Made by a program: the position numbers and the translations under genes. From Lasiosphaeris hirsuta (Eukaryota > Ascomycota > Sordariomycetes > Sordariales > Lasiosphaeriaceae): a DNA stretch of 64,000 nt. Below the pieces are notes generated by a model, which saw nothing but the letters and a program-made list of their open reading frames with translations, made no database searches and was not told the origin of the DNA. The DNA lies in NCBI GenBank assembly GCA_030549175.1, contig JAUKUA010000005.1:4464001-4528000 (forward strand). The letters run 5' to 3'. The first letter of the stretch is position 1; the number at the start of each line of letters is the position of its first letter. Shown piece by piece: positions 45,737 to 57,246 of the stretch.

Positions 45737-47365
45737 TCAAGCCTTCTGCTTCACCATGTACGTCAGCAAATCGACCTTGGTCACTACAGCCACGGGCTTG
45801 GAGCCGCCGCCGGCCTCGGAAGTCTTCTCCGTCACCACGGCCGCGCTGTTCCACTGCAGGAAGCGGCTCAGCGCCGCCAGCGGCGTGTCCATCGTGATCT
45901 CGACGAATTTGCGCTTCTTGTCCTTGAGTTCCGACCCGAACCGGCGCGGGTCCGTGACCACCTCGTCGATGCGGCTAAAGTTGAACATGACGTCACCCAC
46001 GGGGCTCTTGGGGGCCGCGCGGCCGCGCGAGATGAAGCTGAGCATGTTGCCTAGCGTGACCAGGCCCGCGAGCTTGCCGCCCGTCGGCGCGAGCACGGGC
46101 AGCTGGTCGAACCCCTTCTCGCGCATCGTCTCGATGGCCTCGGCGCACGAGCTCGTCGTGAGGACCGACGACACGGGCTTGAGGCGGAGCGAGCGCACCG
46201 TAGCGCCGGCGTACGGGTCGCTAGGGGTCGGCTTCTGCTCGGCCTCGGGCTGGGCGGCGGCGGCGGCCTCCTTGCCGTTGGTGTTGCTGTCGGTGGGGAG
46301 GAGGTCGTTGGCGGCCAGCCAGTCGTCGTCGGCGAACTTGGACAGGTACGACCGGATGCTGTCGGGCAGGATGACGACGACCGTGTCGCCCTTGCCGAGG
46401 CCGAGCTCCTTGACGGCGCGGATCATGGCCGCCATGGCGCTGCCGGAGCTGCCGCCGACGAGGAGACCCTCCTCGGCGATCAGCCGGCGGGCGAGGTGGA
46501 AGGACTCGCGGTCGTCGGTCTTGTACCACTTGTCAACGAGGTCGCGGTCGAGCACGTCGGGGATGAAGTCGTAGCCGATACCCTCAACCTTGTACGGCAG
46601 GTTCGCCCCCTCCTGGTTCAGGCTCTCGGGCAGGGCGAGGATGCTGCCGAAGGGATCGGCCGCAATGACCTTGATGTTCTGGTCGTGCTTCTTCAGGCCG
46701 CGCGCAAGACCGGTGATGGTGCCACCGGTGCCGGCGCCGGCAACCACTGCGGTAATCTTGCCGCCAAGCTGCTCCCAAATCTCCTCGGCAGTGCCGAACT
46801 CGTGCGCAAGCGGGTTGTCCGGGTTAGTGTACTGGTCGAGAATGTGCGAGTTGGGGATCTCCTTGAGGAGGCGGCGCGCGACACCAATGTGACTTTCAGG
46901 GGCATCCCACGCGGCCTGGGTGGGCGTGCGGATGATGGTGGCGCCCAGGGCGCGGAGGACTGACACCTTCTCGGCCGACATCTTTTCGGGGAGGGTAATG
47001 ATGGTCTTGTAGCCCTTGATCGCCCCGACGAGGGCGAGGCCGATACCACTGTTGGGGCGTTAGCTCACCGCCACATTGACACAGGGCGAGGGAGCAAGGA
47101 GAGAAACGAACGTGTTTCCGCTGGTAGGCTCGATCAGAGTGTCGCCGGGCTTGATGCGGCCGCTCTTCTCGGCCTCCTCGATCATGCGCAGAGCTATCCT
47201 ATCCTTGACGCTGCCGCCGGCATTGAACAGCTCGACCTTGACGTAGACCTCAGCCTCGATGCCGAGAGACTGGGGGATCTTGTTGAGACGGACGAGCGGC
47301 GTGTTTCCGATCAGCTCGGTAGCCGACTGCTTGACCGAGAACTTGGGGGCCCCGTTTGTTGCCAT
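45737..47365 (-). CDS. cys4: Cystathionine beta-synthase
   Basis: PLP enzyme that condenses serine and homocysteine to cystathionine, the first step of reverse transsulfuration. Exons 47112-47365 and 45737-47048 (63-nt intron, GTTCGT donor, GCTAAC branch) give 521 residues. The N-terminus [18 protein letters not shown] lysine K54 in GGSVKDR, the SGNTGIGLA loop formed across the intron, and the phosphate-binding GTGGT all match. Residues about 330-521 hold two CBS motifs ([19 protein letters not shown] and [17 protein letters not shown]), which separates it from cysteine synthases. There is no N-terminal haem domain, as in yeast Cys4. Frames are clean. Confidence 0.95.
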
Positions 47366-48908
47366 TTTGCTCGTGTGCTGATGTTTATCGCGACTGTTCG
47401 CAGCGAGGATGTGACCTTGGTGGGGGCGGGGTCGCTGAGACGAATTGGTTGACTCGGAATCGTGGAGGACTCGGAATTAGTGTGAAATAGGTATGTGCAG
47501 TATATAGATACCCAGGGTAAAGGGAGAAGAAGAAGTGGGCAATTGGAGAAGAGGGGAGGTTAGAGAGCGTGACCGGTCGGAGATGCAGATAGATGCAAGA
47601 TGCTTCCGCAGAAATCGTAGATTGTGGAATGGATCTCGGAATGGGTTTGCAGGGGGTGGAATGATAAATCGGTGGCTCCCACACCGAAGCCGATGGTATG
47701 CGCCACCGCGCGAGGCCCAGAACGCCGGAACTAACTAGGGATAACGTTGCGTAATTGGGACCCACAATGGCACTAACCCCCACCGTTTTCGATGAGATCT
47801 CAGTACAGAACCCTAACCCGAGTTCTCGAACTGGTGTTGTTCTTCTCTCGGGGCAATCCCGGCCGTCACACGACGAGTGCGCAAAGTTTTCCAGAGCCTA
47901 AGGGCAACTTTTCTTCTTATCGTATGTCAAAAACTGGGAGCCATGGACTGGAGCAAGACGGAATGCAAAAAAAGGCACTAATGCTAAGAGGAAGATTAAA
48001 AAAAAAAAAAAAACACTGCATGCCTATACCTGCACGTGTGTAATCCCCCGTGGGATGATGCATCCGCCACCTCAATGGAGCCTGCCAAAGCGACTGGCTG
48101 TTCCTGAGCTTAGTGAGAGGCCTTTGAAGTTGATTACACTATCTTTCTCCTGTTCGCTCATGCGCCCCGCGTACCCTTGGTACAATGACAGTGTATTCGA
48201 CACTAGCAGCAGCATGTTCAATTGGTAAGTGAATCTCGACAACTACATTTAGATCAGACTAACCCATTTCTCCAAGTTCAGGTGGCCAATTGCCGTCCGT
48301 CGATCTCATCGGCGCCGAATTCGCGCTGGGTTGTCGTCCTTGGCCTTGGCCTAGGACCCATCTGGTTTATGCCACACCATCGAGATGTGCCTCTCCAACA
48401 CCACTTCCGTTCCCTCGCATTCTATTACGTAGTAAAACACAAGGGGCTCAATACCAGCGCGGGGTGGATGCTCTTGATGGACAGAGAATAACTCGCCTGT
48501 CCTTTCCATTCGAATCAGCTCCAACTAGGTGGCCATGTCTCTTTTCCGTTTACAGGAGGGACCCTAGTATAGACGCTGCGTTGGTACGGGTGCTGGAGAG
48601 GCAGTTGTCAACCGAGTACTAACCCCTCTGGACCGACGCCGAAGGGGTCGCCATCGCTCCAGACGTCGGACCCGGAATCTCGCGTATGGGATGGGTTCCT
48701 TTCAGGGGCAAGTCATGCCTGAAGGAGGCCCCCTCGCCTCCGGATTGGCTAGACGGGCTGCTTCCCCGCTGTCTGCATTGTTATACAGGATCTCACTACT
48801 GGCTACTGCACACAACTCAGGCACTGTAGGAAGATTGTAACGGTCAGGGGTCCAAAGCGAAACGCGAATCAGAGCCAACAGGCTTCATGACAGATTACTA
48901 CTAGTTTC
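47366..48908. other. Intergenic region
   Basis: Promoter side of the cystathionine beta-synthase gene, then sequence up to the ankyrin pseudogene. A poly-A run lies at about 47998-48013. No protein-like frame. Confidence 0.5.
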
Positions 48909-51900
48909 TCACGCCTGATAACATGAAGCACAGCCTCGCACTACATAACAAGTTTGGGATACCAACCCACCATACTTCGGAATGTGAAACGCATGGAGCC
49001 GTTTCAACCCACTGAGCCGAGCCTCCTCGGTAATCTTGGGGTGGAGAAGAAGCATTTCAATACACTTGAGGGACTTCAAGTTTAATTTTGTGCCTGCATA
49101 GTTGAGAGCATAGTTTAGCGGCGAGATGGGGTGTGGTGTTGTTAAGATGTTCACGTCGGTCACTTCATGGTCGAGAAGCATTTTTGGAAATCTTCTCGTT
49201 GCCCAGCCTCACGGTGTGATGTAGCAATGTCCATCTCTGGTAGGGTGGCGGTTCTGGGCTTATGAGGTTTGGATTGATGCCTTCGCATGCGAGCAAAATC
49301 TCGACCATGTCTACTCGTTGTTGAACAACAGTGGTTGAGCTGGCAATCCGCAGAGGGTGGAACCCCGAAAATCGAGAGTCTGAAGGCGAAAAGGCGATAG
49401 GCGCTGCTCTGATACACGGGAGTGACGCGATGGCGGCCTATCTGCTTGACCTCGATATTGTCAAGGGTAGCCCCAGGGACATCAAAGGCAACTCGCTCAT
49501 CATGCAGGCATGCAGGTCGAATCGCATTGAAGCATTCCCCTTGATGGCCAAGAAGTAGCCCGATTTCGCCAATGAGTCGATAAAGGTCGCCAGCACGGGT
49601 TTGAGAGCCGGGGACACAATCTTATGTCTGATGCTTTGCTCGCCACAGAAAGCGGCGTACTGCAGAGCCGTCCGACCCTCGCTGTCTGCCTGATTGATCG
49701 ACGCTTTGTCGAGATCAAGGATCACGCCCACGACCTTTGCGGGGTTGTTTTGAACCGCGAACATCGACGGCGTCCTGCCAAGTTTGTCCTTGGCGCCAAA
49801 TTTGGCTGGCGCTTTCCCATTGAAGCCCCTAAGAAGGGAGATTGCAATGTTGGTTCTTCGACTTAGAATGGCGATATGGAGCGGGGTGCGGCCGTTCTGG
49901 TCCTTGGCCGCGAGTTTGTGGTTTCTTCCTAGAAGCTCACTAATTGTCTTCTCGTCTGCTATTTCTACAAAAGGCTGGAACCCATCGTCGGGGTGTGCGA
50001 GGCAGGCGTAATGTAACGGTGTCCAGCCGAAAATATCCGCCGCTTCTGCTTCTCGGCCATCTCGACCAAGCCTCTCAGTGCTAAAAACATACGCCTTAGG
50101 GTTAACGGGAAATGCCTGTTCACCCGCTCGTTGAGCGGCATCATGTGCTCGTGGGTGACCTTCCGGGAGTCCCAGCTTTTTCTTCAGAAAGTCGAAGTCA
50201 ATGTTGATATTGGCTTGAGCATACGCGTTGAGACAGTCATCCATCTCTACCCCCGGGGGCCTACTTCTCAAGAAGATTTCGTGAAACCTTCTTCTTCGTA
50301 GCTGAAGTTCGTACGCAGAAGCGAGCTTTTTCAAGACGTGAGCAAATTTGGGAGAAACAAAAATCTTAACCAGCGCCACCAACCCGGAATTAGGGTCCCC
50401 TTGTGGTGTGGGGAAGTCCCCATATGGCTCACAGGCCATGTAAAGAAAATCCATCACATTTACAACAAGGCTATAACAGAAATTTTCTTCCGTTGCCGTT
50501 CCGATTGAGGTGTTAAGAAGCCGGCCACGGAACCCCATGGCGGTTGACCACGACGGACGCCAGCGTTGAACTTTTGGCAAGAGTTTCAACATGGCGTTAT
50601 TCGGTCTGGAACTTCTGGGGCCGATCAATGGAGAAAAAAAAAGATTGAATTGAGTCTGCTCCAACTAAGACAGCAAGGTGCGTGAGCGCCGAATATATAC
50701 AAAAGAGAGAGCTGTGCCAAGGAGCTAGGCTCCTTGCCACAGCTGTGGCTAGGGCGTGTGCCACACCCACTACAGTTATGCGACATTCGGGAAAAGGTCT
50801 TTGAAGCTGAATGCGGGGACCATGTGTATGAGAATATCATTCGTGGTCCTAAGGCCATACACTTCCATTTGGCGAACTACCTTGGTCAGTTGGCGATGAC
50901 GGAGAGAAGGGCGGTGCTAAGTTTGATCGAATTCGTAGGGATCGAATTTCTGTCGGCCGTCGATTTCGACATCCTCACTACCCGAGAAGCCTTTCTGGAG
51001 TCAGTCCCTGGGCAACTGCTCGACAACGGTCCACATGAAACTCATAAAGAGATGCTGCGCCAATATTTTCGGCAAGTAAGCGCTTGCAACCAGTGCCAAC
51101 TCCGTAGCTCGGCCCTCGTTGTGTTTACGTCTAGGGTCCACTGTAAGGTGAGGATAGCGCGGAGGTTAGCCAAGCTCCACAAAGATTAGATACTCACGAA
51201 GGCAGCTCGAGGCACAAGCCGAACTTACCTCCTTCAGGCCGGCCGTTGAATCCAATGATGAGATCCACGCTGTCGTTTCTCGCACGGCTAGGAACCCAAT
51301 TTCCTCCATGTGTAACTTCGCTGTTGGCAGGGGAAGTGGCAGCTTCAGGGGAACTGGCATTGCTCTGGTCAGTGAGTAGCTCATCGGCCCACCAAGCGAG
51401 GTCTCGCTTCAAAACTTCGTCCTTGAGATTGTCTCCCAAGATACGACAGAATCGGTATCCCAAACCCCACCCTGATTCATCTCGTCACCATTCTCGACGA
51501 TCTCTGCTCTTTTGTGCCCGCTCTTGAAACCTCTTTAGTCTCGTCTGACTGGTTGGTTTCAATGGTGGCTATCTAGAGTCACATGACGGCATCGATCTTT
51601 CCAAGATGTACATCTCACTTGTTAGTCTCGGAAGGTCTTAAGCCGGAAATCGTGATCGAATCTCCTTGCTCGTCGGGGGTCGCAGACGAGACAACTGGCC
51701 GAAGAGTCTCAATAATCAATTCTACTCTATCCGCTTGCTTGACTGTTGAGTATGGGAGGAAGCTGTCTAAAAAGAAGAGCTCGATTGACTTTGATAGGGC
51801 CAGTGCGCTTTCGGAGGCTTGAGGCTTTGGAGTTTCACTTGCACAAATCGCCAAGTCTCTCTCTGACCGGTAGTAGTTGCTGGCTAGTGGCATTTTCGAA

Positions 51901-53960
51901 GTAAGTTGCCCCTTGTCGCTCTTTTAGTGAGGGCTGGCAAGAGCTTTCTTGAAAGAATGACTCCACGATATTGCCTAGCTGTGGTTTTGATAACTCTGAG
52001 CTCCTGGATGTTACTATCTCTGGTTGATCGCAATACTTGTGTACTCGCCAACTCATTGGGATGACGGAATAGAAACGGGGAAGTCTGCCGAGGCTCCGAA
52101 ATCCTAATCTTCCACTGGTAGATCGATTCCGGCGGTGAGTTTGCTAGATATCGTCGGTTCCCCCCAGAGGGTTGGCTGAAGTTGCGGAACTAGGGGCAAA
52201 TACCAGGTGTGTTGCGAGAAAGTCAAGCTCGTACCCGGCCAACGCGCGGGAATGACCAGGGATCCGACTAAATCGACGACGGATGACAGCCCTGGTCAGT
52301 GCCATCAAGAAAATTCCGACAAGTTGCGCAATGGAACAGGGGTAGGCTAACCCTCGTAACCCGATAAACTGCGCTATAAAGCCGATCCCCGAGGCAAAAC
52401 CCCCGACAAGGGTAAATAACTCCCAGGTTGCACTGCTCTTCGTGCTGTTATCCGTCTAGAGAGGGGCATGCCAGCGTAAGAGAACGACTTGATAGGAGAG
52501 AAGGGATTACTTTGGCATCACTTTTACCTATGGCTTCTGCTGATGGACGTGATGTTTCTTGGGCTCCCCCCCACACCCCCGATCCGACTTGGCGTGACGA
52601 TATATCGTTTCGGCCCTGCAAGTATGGCGTAAGGGTTGAAGGATTGGTCATTGACGGTCTGGCTCTGCTGCAGCCAGATCAAGCGAGGATAGTGCCTGAG
52701 ATTCGCGTCAGGCTGGTCATCGCGTGGAAGTACTTCCAGGCGCGCTCTGTCGTGCTGTGCTCGATTGCCAATGAGCAAATTCCCATGTCCACTGAAAGGA
52801 GCACGGATCCAACAACATAGGCCGGAAACCCATACTGCTTCGGCTCGGACGAGATCGACTTTCTCGTATCTTTATGGAAGACTGTAACTGTAGCAAGGGC
52901 AATCAACCCTGCTTGGAGAATGATGGCTGCGACCGCTGCAAGAAAAAGCTCGTGTTTTTCCGCATCCAATTTTTCTCAAAGTGATCGGAGGATAGGTTGA
53001 GCTGTAGATTGGAGGTCAAAGTGTTCTTCTGCCCCGGTAACACCAGGTGACTCGACGTCGACGCTCCCGGCTTTCCGTCTAGTCAGCTTTGTACGATGGG
53101 CCAGGCTTTTGAGCCGAGCAAGAAAACGCTCAATGATTTCGTAGCTGTGGCTATGGAACTCGACACATTCCATCAGCCGATTTCCCCCAGGCTCTGCACC
53201 TGGCTCCCCGGGTACGGTTGAGGCGGCAGTTCGAAGCGCATGGATTCCGCACGACTTATTGGGGGATGGCTTAATGGTTGTGGCCGTTGGGGCTCTATCT
53301 GGGGCGTGCGAGTTGTCGAAGCTCGTGTACTTTGCCTCAAGCTCATCGTAGAGGGCAGGAAAGACAAGAAACTGGGTGATCTTGGGCTTCCCCATAGCTC
53401 GGACGATGGAGCGGCCATTGAATAGCTCGCAAACCTCGCCCGAGGTTGATGATGACATGAGCTCGATTTTGGCGAGCGCTCTGTTCTCACGGGCACACCC
53501 GATGAAGGATTTGGCGATTCGCGGGCCTTGGACCCGAATTACGCCTGCGATCATTGTAAGGATGTCCAGGGGCACCATGGCAAAGACGAGATGATCGATC
53601 CATGTCAAGCTTTCGCTAACAATCTGCCTCGCAAATTGTTCGCCGAAGAGGGCGAGCGTGCTTTTGCAAATTATCAGCGCTGAAAAACTGCTGTAGCCAA
53701 GATTCAACATACGGTGCGATATCAGAAAATAGGTCGAATGCAAACTCGGCGTCTCCGTCATCCTCGTTGGCGGCAACGCCAGCGGCTGCTGTCACCAGAA
53801 GAATGAGACCGGCCTGACGGACACTGGCCCCTTGTTGCTGATCCCATGGCAGCATCGTGAGCTGTTGTAGAGCACGCAACATATCGACATTGACAGAGTA
53901 TACTCTTGGACTCTTGGAGTTGGCAAAAGCCACGGATGCCTGAGCGGGGTCATTGACGCT
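48909..53960 (-). pseudogene. Large decayed gene for a fungal membrane protein with C-terminal ankyrin repeats
   Basis: Successive minus-strand pieces follow the order of a big fungal family: membrane-proximal SESLTWIDHLVFAMVP, IRVQGPRIAKSFIG and SGEVCELFNGRSIVRAMG (53.7-53.3 kb); two membrane segments (52.9-52.7 kb); NPYAILAGPKRY; RERLGDLCKW and IELFFLDSFLPY (51.9-51.7 kb); YRFCRILGDNL (51.45 kb); LFMSFMWTVVEQL and RHRQLTKVVRQMEVYGL (51.1-50.8 kb); then ankyrin repeats (50.05-48.95 kb, for example FGWTPLHYACLAHP). The pieces lie in different frames with stops between them, including a frame change at a T-run near 53680, stops near 51030 and 50950, and a shift at an A-run near 49185. It cannot make one protein. 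The family's role is unknown to me; ankyrin plus membrane architecture suggests sensing. Confidence 0.8.
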
Positions 53961-55431
53961 TAATAAATGTGATCAAATTTCTGCAGTGTTGGCTGGCAGC
54001 CTTGGGGCGTTCGTAACACTCGGCATGCAGTTGGTTCCATGTTCCATTCTACACCTAATTTCGCAGAGTTGGGGACCATAATTTCAGCCCTAGAAAAGGT
54101 CCTCAAAGGGGGAGTTTACTGTTTGGGGAAGCTGCGACACATGGTTCGTGGGTTTGGGAGTTATGGGTTTGCAAGTCATTCCCGCGCGGGATCCATGCGA
54201 ATCATTGGATCGGATTTTGGAAAGAGGCTGCCAAGACCTAGACTGCTTTCTATCTCGAGCTCTTTGTTGGTCTAGGCGGACAAGGCAGGGGTCCAATCAG
54301 CGCCCGGCTGCCTGTTGCGAAACACCTGGCCAATCATGTAATATGGCCTGCCTCAGTGTCAGACGAGGAAATCTTGCCCCATCCCCGTCATCTGAAAGTC
54401 CACTGACTCACACTGGCCAAAATTGAAGAGGTACAACCCAATGGCTCGATGCTGGAGATCGAGCCCTCCGTCACGATAAGCCAAGTACAAACTCGACATC
54501 GCCGCCATTGACTCTCGCGCGTGGTGCATTATGGCGAATTATTTGCCGATAGAATATGCGGCCTCCTTCACATATAGGTCCCGTTGCTAATTGGCTTTCG
54601 AGAAAGGGAAGTTACGAAGCGACAAACTCTCTTGTCCCTTGTTTGGTTCGCGTGAGACTTGGAAGCTGCAATGATGGAAAGGCATTTTGGAAGAATGAAT
54701 ACTATACCATTTAAATGACACAATTGTCCTTTTTGGTCTTGTAAAGGCCTCTTGAACTACCAAATATGCATGTTATAACACCAAAATAGCCGTTTTCTTG
54801 TTGCAAAGGTCTTGTCGGGACTTAGATATCCTTTCTAGCGAGTGCTCCGCGCTAATAAACAAACCAGGGTTGGATTGTATTCATCCCCGTCGCCCTTCTG
54901 AGGAACTCTTAATGAAATACTGTTTGAGATTTCTCTTGAATCGGCCTTGGCTCTCTTTTCAGCGCCTTTCGAGACATCAATGGACGGGCTACCAAATTTC
55001 GTCAACCTACACCACTAGTAAAAATAAAATGACTTGTGCAATTGTGATCCTGCGTTCTGCCTCTTGGCGACCCCTCATGCATGGCAAAAGCTGCAAAGTC
55101 AGGTACCTTGCAATTGGTAGGTAGTAACCTGGGACGCCATTTTGACCAATTGAGTTTTTTTATGGCTGGCGAGTGGAGGATAAGTTTTGGCTGCATGATT
55201 TCCTTCAATGACGTCATCGGCCGCTTGTTCAACGTCCCACAACCCGATAAGCCCCACGTACCTGCCTTTGCAAAGCAGCAAGGTAAGCACTCCTGAGGAC
55301 GAGCTCCCTCCTCCGGCTGGCGAGAGGCAACTTTATTCGGTTCTGAAATACCACTTTCTTCGACACCACCACAGACAAGTGGGAACATACGCCAGGCATC
55401 AAACGCACCTCGACACACCAAAACAAACACA
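53961..55431. other. Intergenic region
   Basis: Upstream of the decayed ankyrin gene and of the PIP-kinase-like gene. No protein-like frame of useful length. Confidence 0.5.
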
Positions 55432-56604
55432 ATGGGGCGGCAGGAATACATCGCGCGGTCCGTGGTGCGTGCCATCACACGTGCGAACGGCATCGAGAAG
55501 CGATCGGCAAGCCCACTTGCATGGCTTTTGGCAATCTTTGCTGCTTTCTTCTCGCTCTACGAGCTGACGCTCCGCAAGATCCGCCCCGCCGATTTCGCCA
55601 ACCTGCGGCGCAAACACTGGCAAGTCGGCGATAATGACTACATCAACTCATTTCAGCCCGGTGAAGGCGGGAAGGAAGAAGTGGCCCTGAAAGCTATAGG
55701 GGACATGGGTTTTTCTGGTTCGGTACGTGGAAGCACCTTTTTCCTGCCGGTGAGCGACGCCATCTAATTGAAGTTTGCGCAGACCTTCTATTCCACTGCC
55801 GACCAGAAATATCTAGTCAAGTCGGTCCCCAGACATTCCGAACATTCCTTCTTCCGTGAGGATCTCCTCACTCCTTACGTCGAGTACATGGCCGCCCATC
55901 CGTACTCTCTGCTTGTGCGCATTTGCGACTTCCTTGGCGCAGCAGGCAGCTCGCTCGGTCGCATCTTCGGTCTTGCCCCGTCGCACCACATCGTCATGGA
56001 CAACATCATGTTTGGTCGGGAGGAAGCGAAGAAACGGGGCGAGGCCGAGTGGGAGAGCTGGGACCTGAAGCCAACATCCTACTTCTACCCAGAGAGAGAC
56101 ATCGCTGATGGTGCACTCACCAGCGAGGCGACCAAGAGCCAGTTGGCCGATGAGTTCCATGGCAAGATCATTCTCACCCAGCAACAGGCCGATGGCTTCT
56201 TTTCAAGCATTGAGGGGGATACCAAGCTGCTGGCCGAACACAATGCGGTGGACTACTCACTGTTTCTTGTCCGCATGAAGACCCCCCAGCAAGACATGGA
56301 CCCCAGCTCCTCGGCGGCGGGCTCAGAAATGGTACCCACAAGTCCACCATCTGTTCCTCCAGCGCCACCATCTTGGAGGACTGGTATCGTGTCTGCAGAT
56401 GGGCAACACATATTTCGTGCTGCTATTCTCGACTTTTTTTGGGCGAAGCACAAGATCCAGCCCAGGTTCATGACGCTGCTGATTACCTTGTGGAACCTCC
56501 TTATCAGCAGGTCGGGCCACATGAGTATCACAACAACGCCTGATGAGTATCGCGAGAGGTTCTTGAAGATGTGCAGGGGCATTGTGGAGGTGAGGGAGGA
56601 CTGA
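55432..56604 (+). CDS. Phosphatidylinositol phosphate kinase-like protein, divergent
   Basis: Two exons (55432-55722, 55783-56604; GTACGT donor, GCGCAG acceptor) give 370 residues. The fold of PIP kinases is visible: GFSGSTFYSTADQKYLVKSV (nucleotide loop and Lys strand), HSFFREDLLTPYVEYM, HHIVMDNIMFG, WDLKPTSYFYPERD (where classical enzymes read DLKGS), FFSSIEGDTKLLAEHNAVD and D254-YSL (classical MDYSLL). Near the end, IVSADGQ takes the place of the metal-binding IID motif, followed by RAAILDFFWAKHKIQP. So it is either a divergent kinase or an inactive relative. A Pro/Ser-rich insert lies at about 265-295. A hydrophobic stretch at about residues 28-45 could be a membrane anchor. No breaks are seen. 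Confidence 0.82.
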
Positions 56605-57246
56605 GTGGCAGAGTTTGGGCCCGCTTGGCTTGGTATATCCACTTCGCTCTGGTTTTCTTTTGCAGGTGCAGCTTGATAAGATTATTTGGTTCTTCATCGG
56701 CTAGGGTCGTTTCTAGGCGGGTTCTAGATACCCGTATGTTGTGATATGGAAGCTTATTCCCGAGCCATGAAAACGCCATCCCACATGTGAACACGACTTG
56801 ATCCGCGTTGTTGGGCCCGGGCTGGGGTTAGTCTGCGCCAAAAGGCGTTGTGCCTGCCCTGTGTTAGAAGCAGTTATGGATGGCGCAGCCAGCAGAGCGG
56901 ATCTGCCCTGAGGAAGGGACATCACCAGTCAGGTATTGGAAGGCGCCCCAGGAGACGTCCATATGCCCACTCTCAGCCGGCGTCTTCTGCATCTCTCGAA
57001 GCCTTCGCCGCCCGCACCTCCACAAACCGTGCAAGCTTCAATCTTTAGCCGTCAGCATTCCGGACAAGCACAACTCAAGCACATGCATCCAAACCGTCCA
57101 TTCATTCACAGCACCATAAATATGAAGATAGAAGGGGGCCACAACATGCAGTAGGTTCTATCGTGGTCCAATTTCCCACACACCCAATACCGCCATCTAC
57201 GACCCACCTCTCACATCAGGAGTTAGGGAGCCAGAATGCCTCGCAA
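56605..57246. other. Intergenic region
   Basis: 3' flank of the PIP-kinase-like gene and leader of the next gene. Nothing recognised. Confidence 0.5.

Noticed and set aside
46496..46963. Plus-strand frame within the cystathionine beta-synthase gene
   Set aside because: Shadow of a well-supported enzyme on the minus strand.
50734..51189. A 151-codon plus-strand open frame that looks protein-like
   Set aside because: The minus strand of the same bases carries the expected family motifs (LFMSFMWTVVEQL, RHRQLTKVVRQMEVYGL, PAFSFKDLFPN), in order with the flanking pieces. The plus frame is an antisense shadow.
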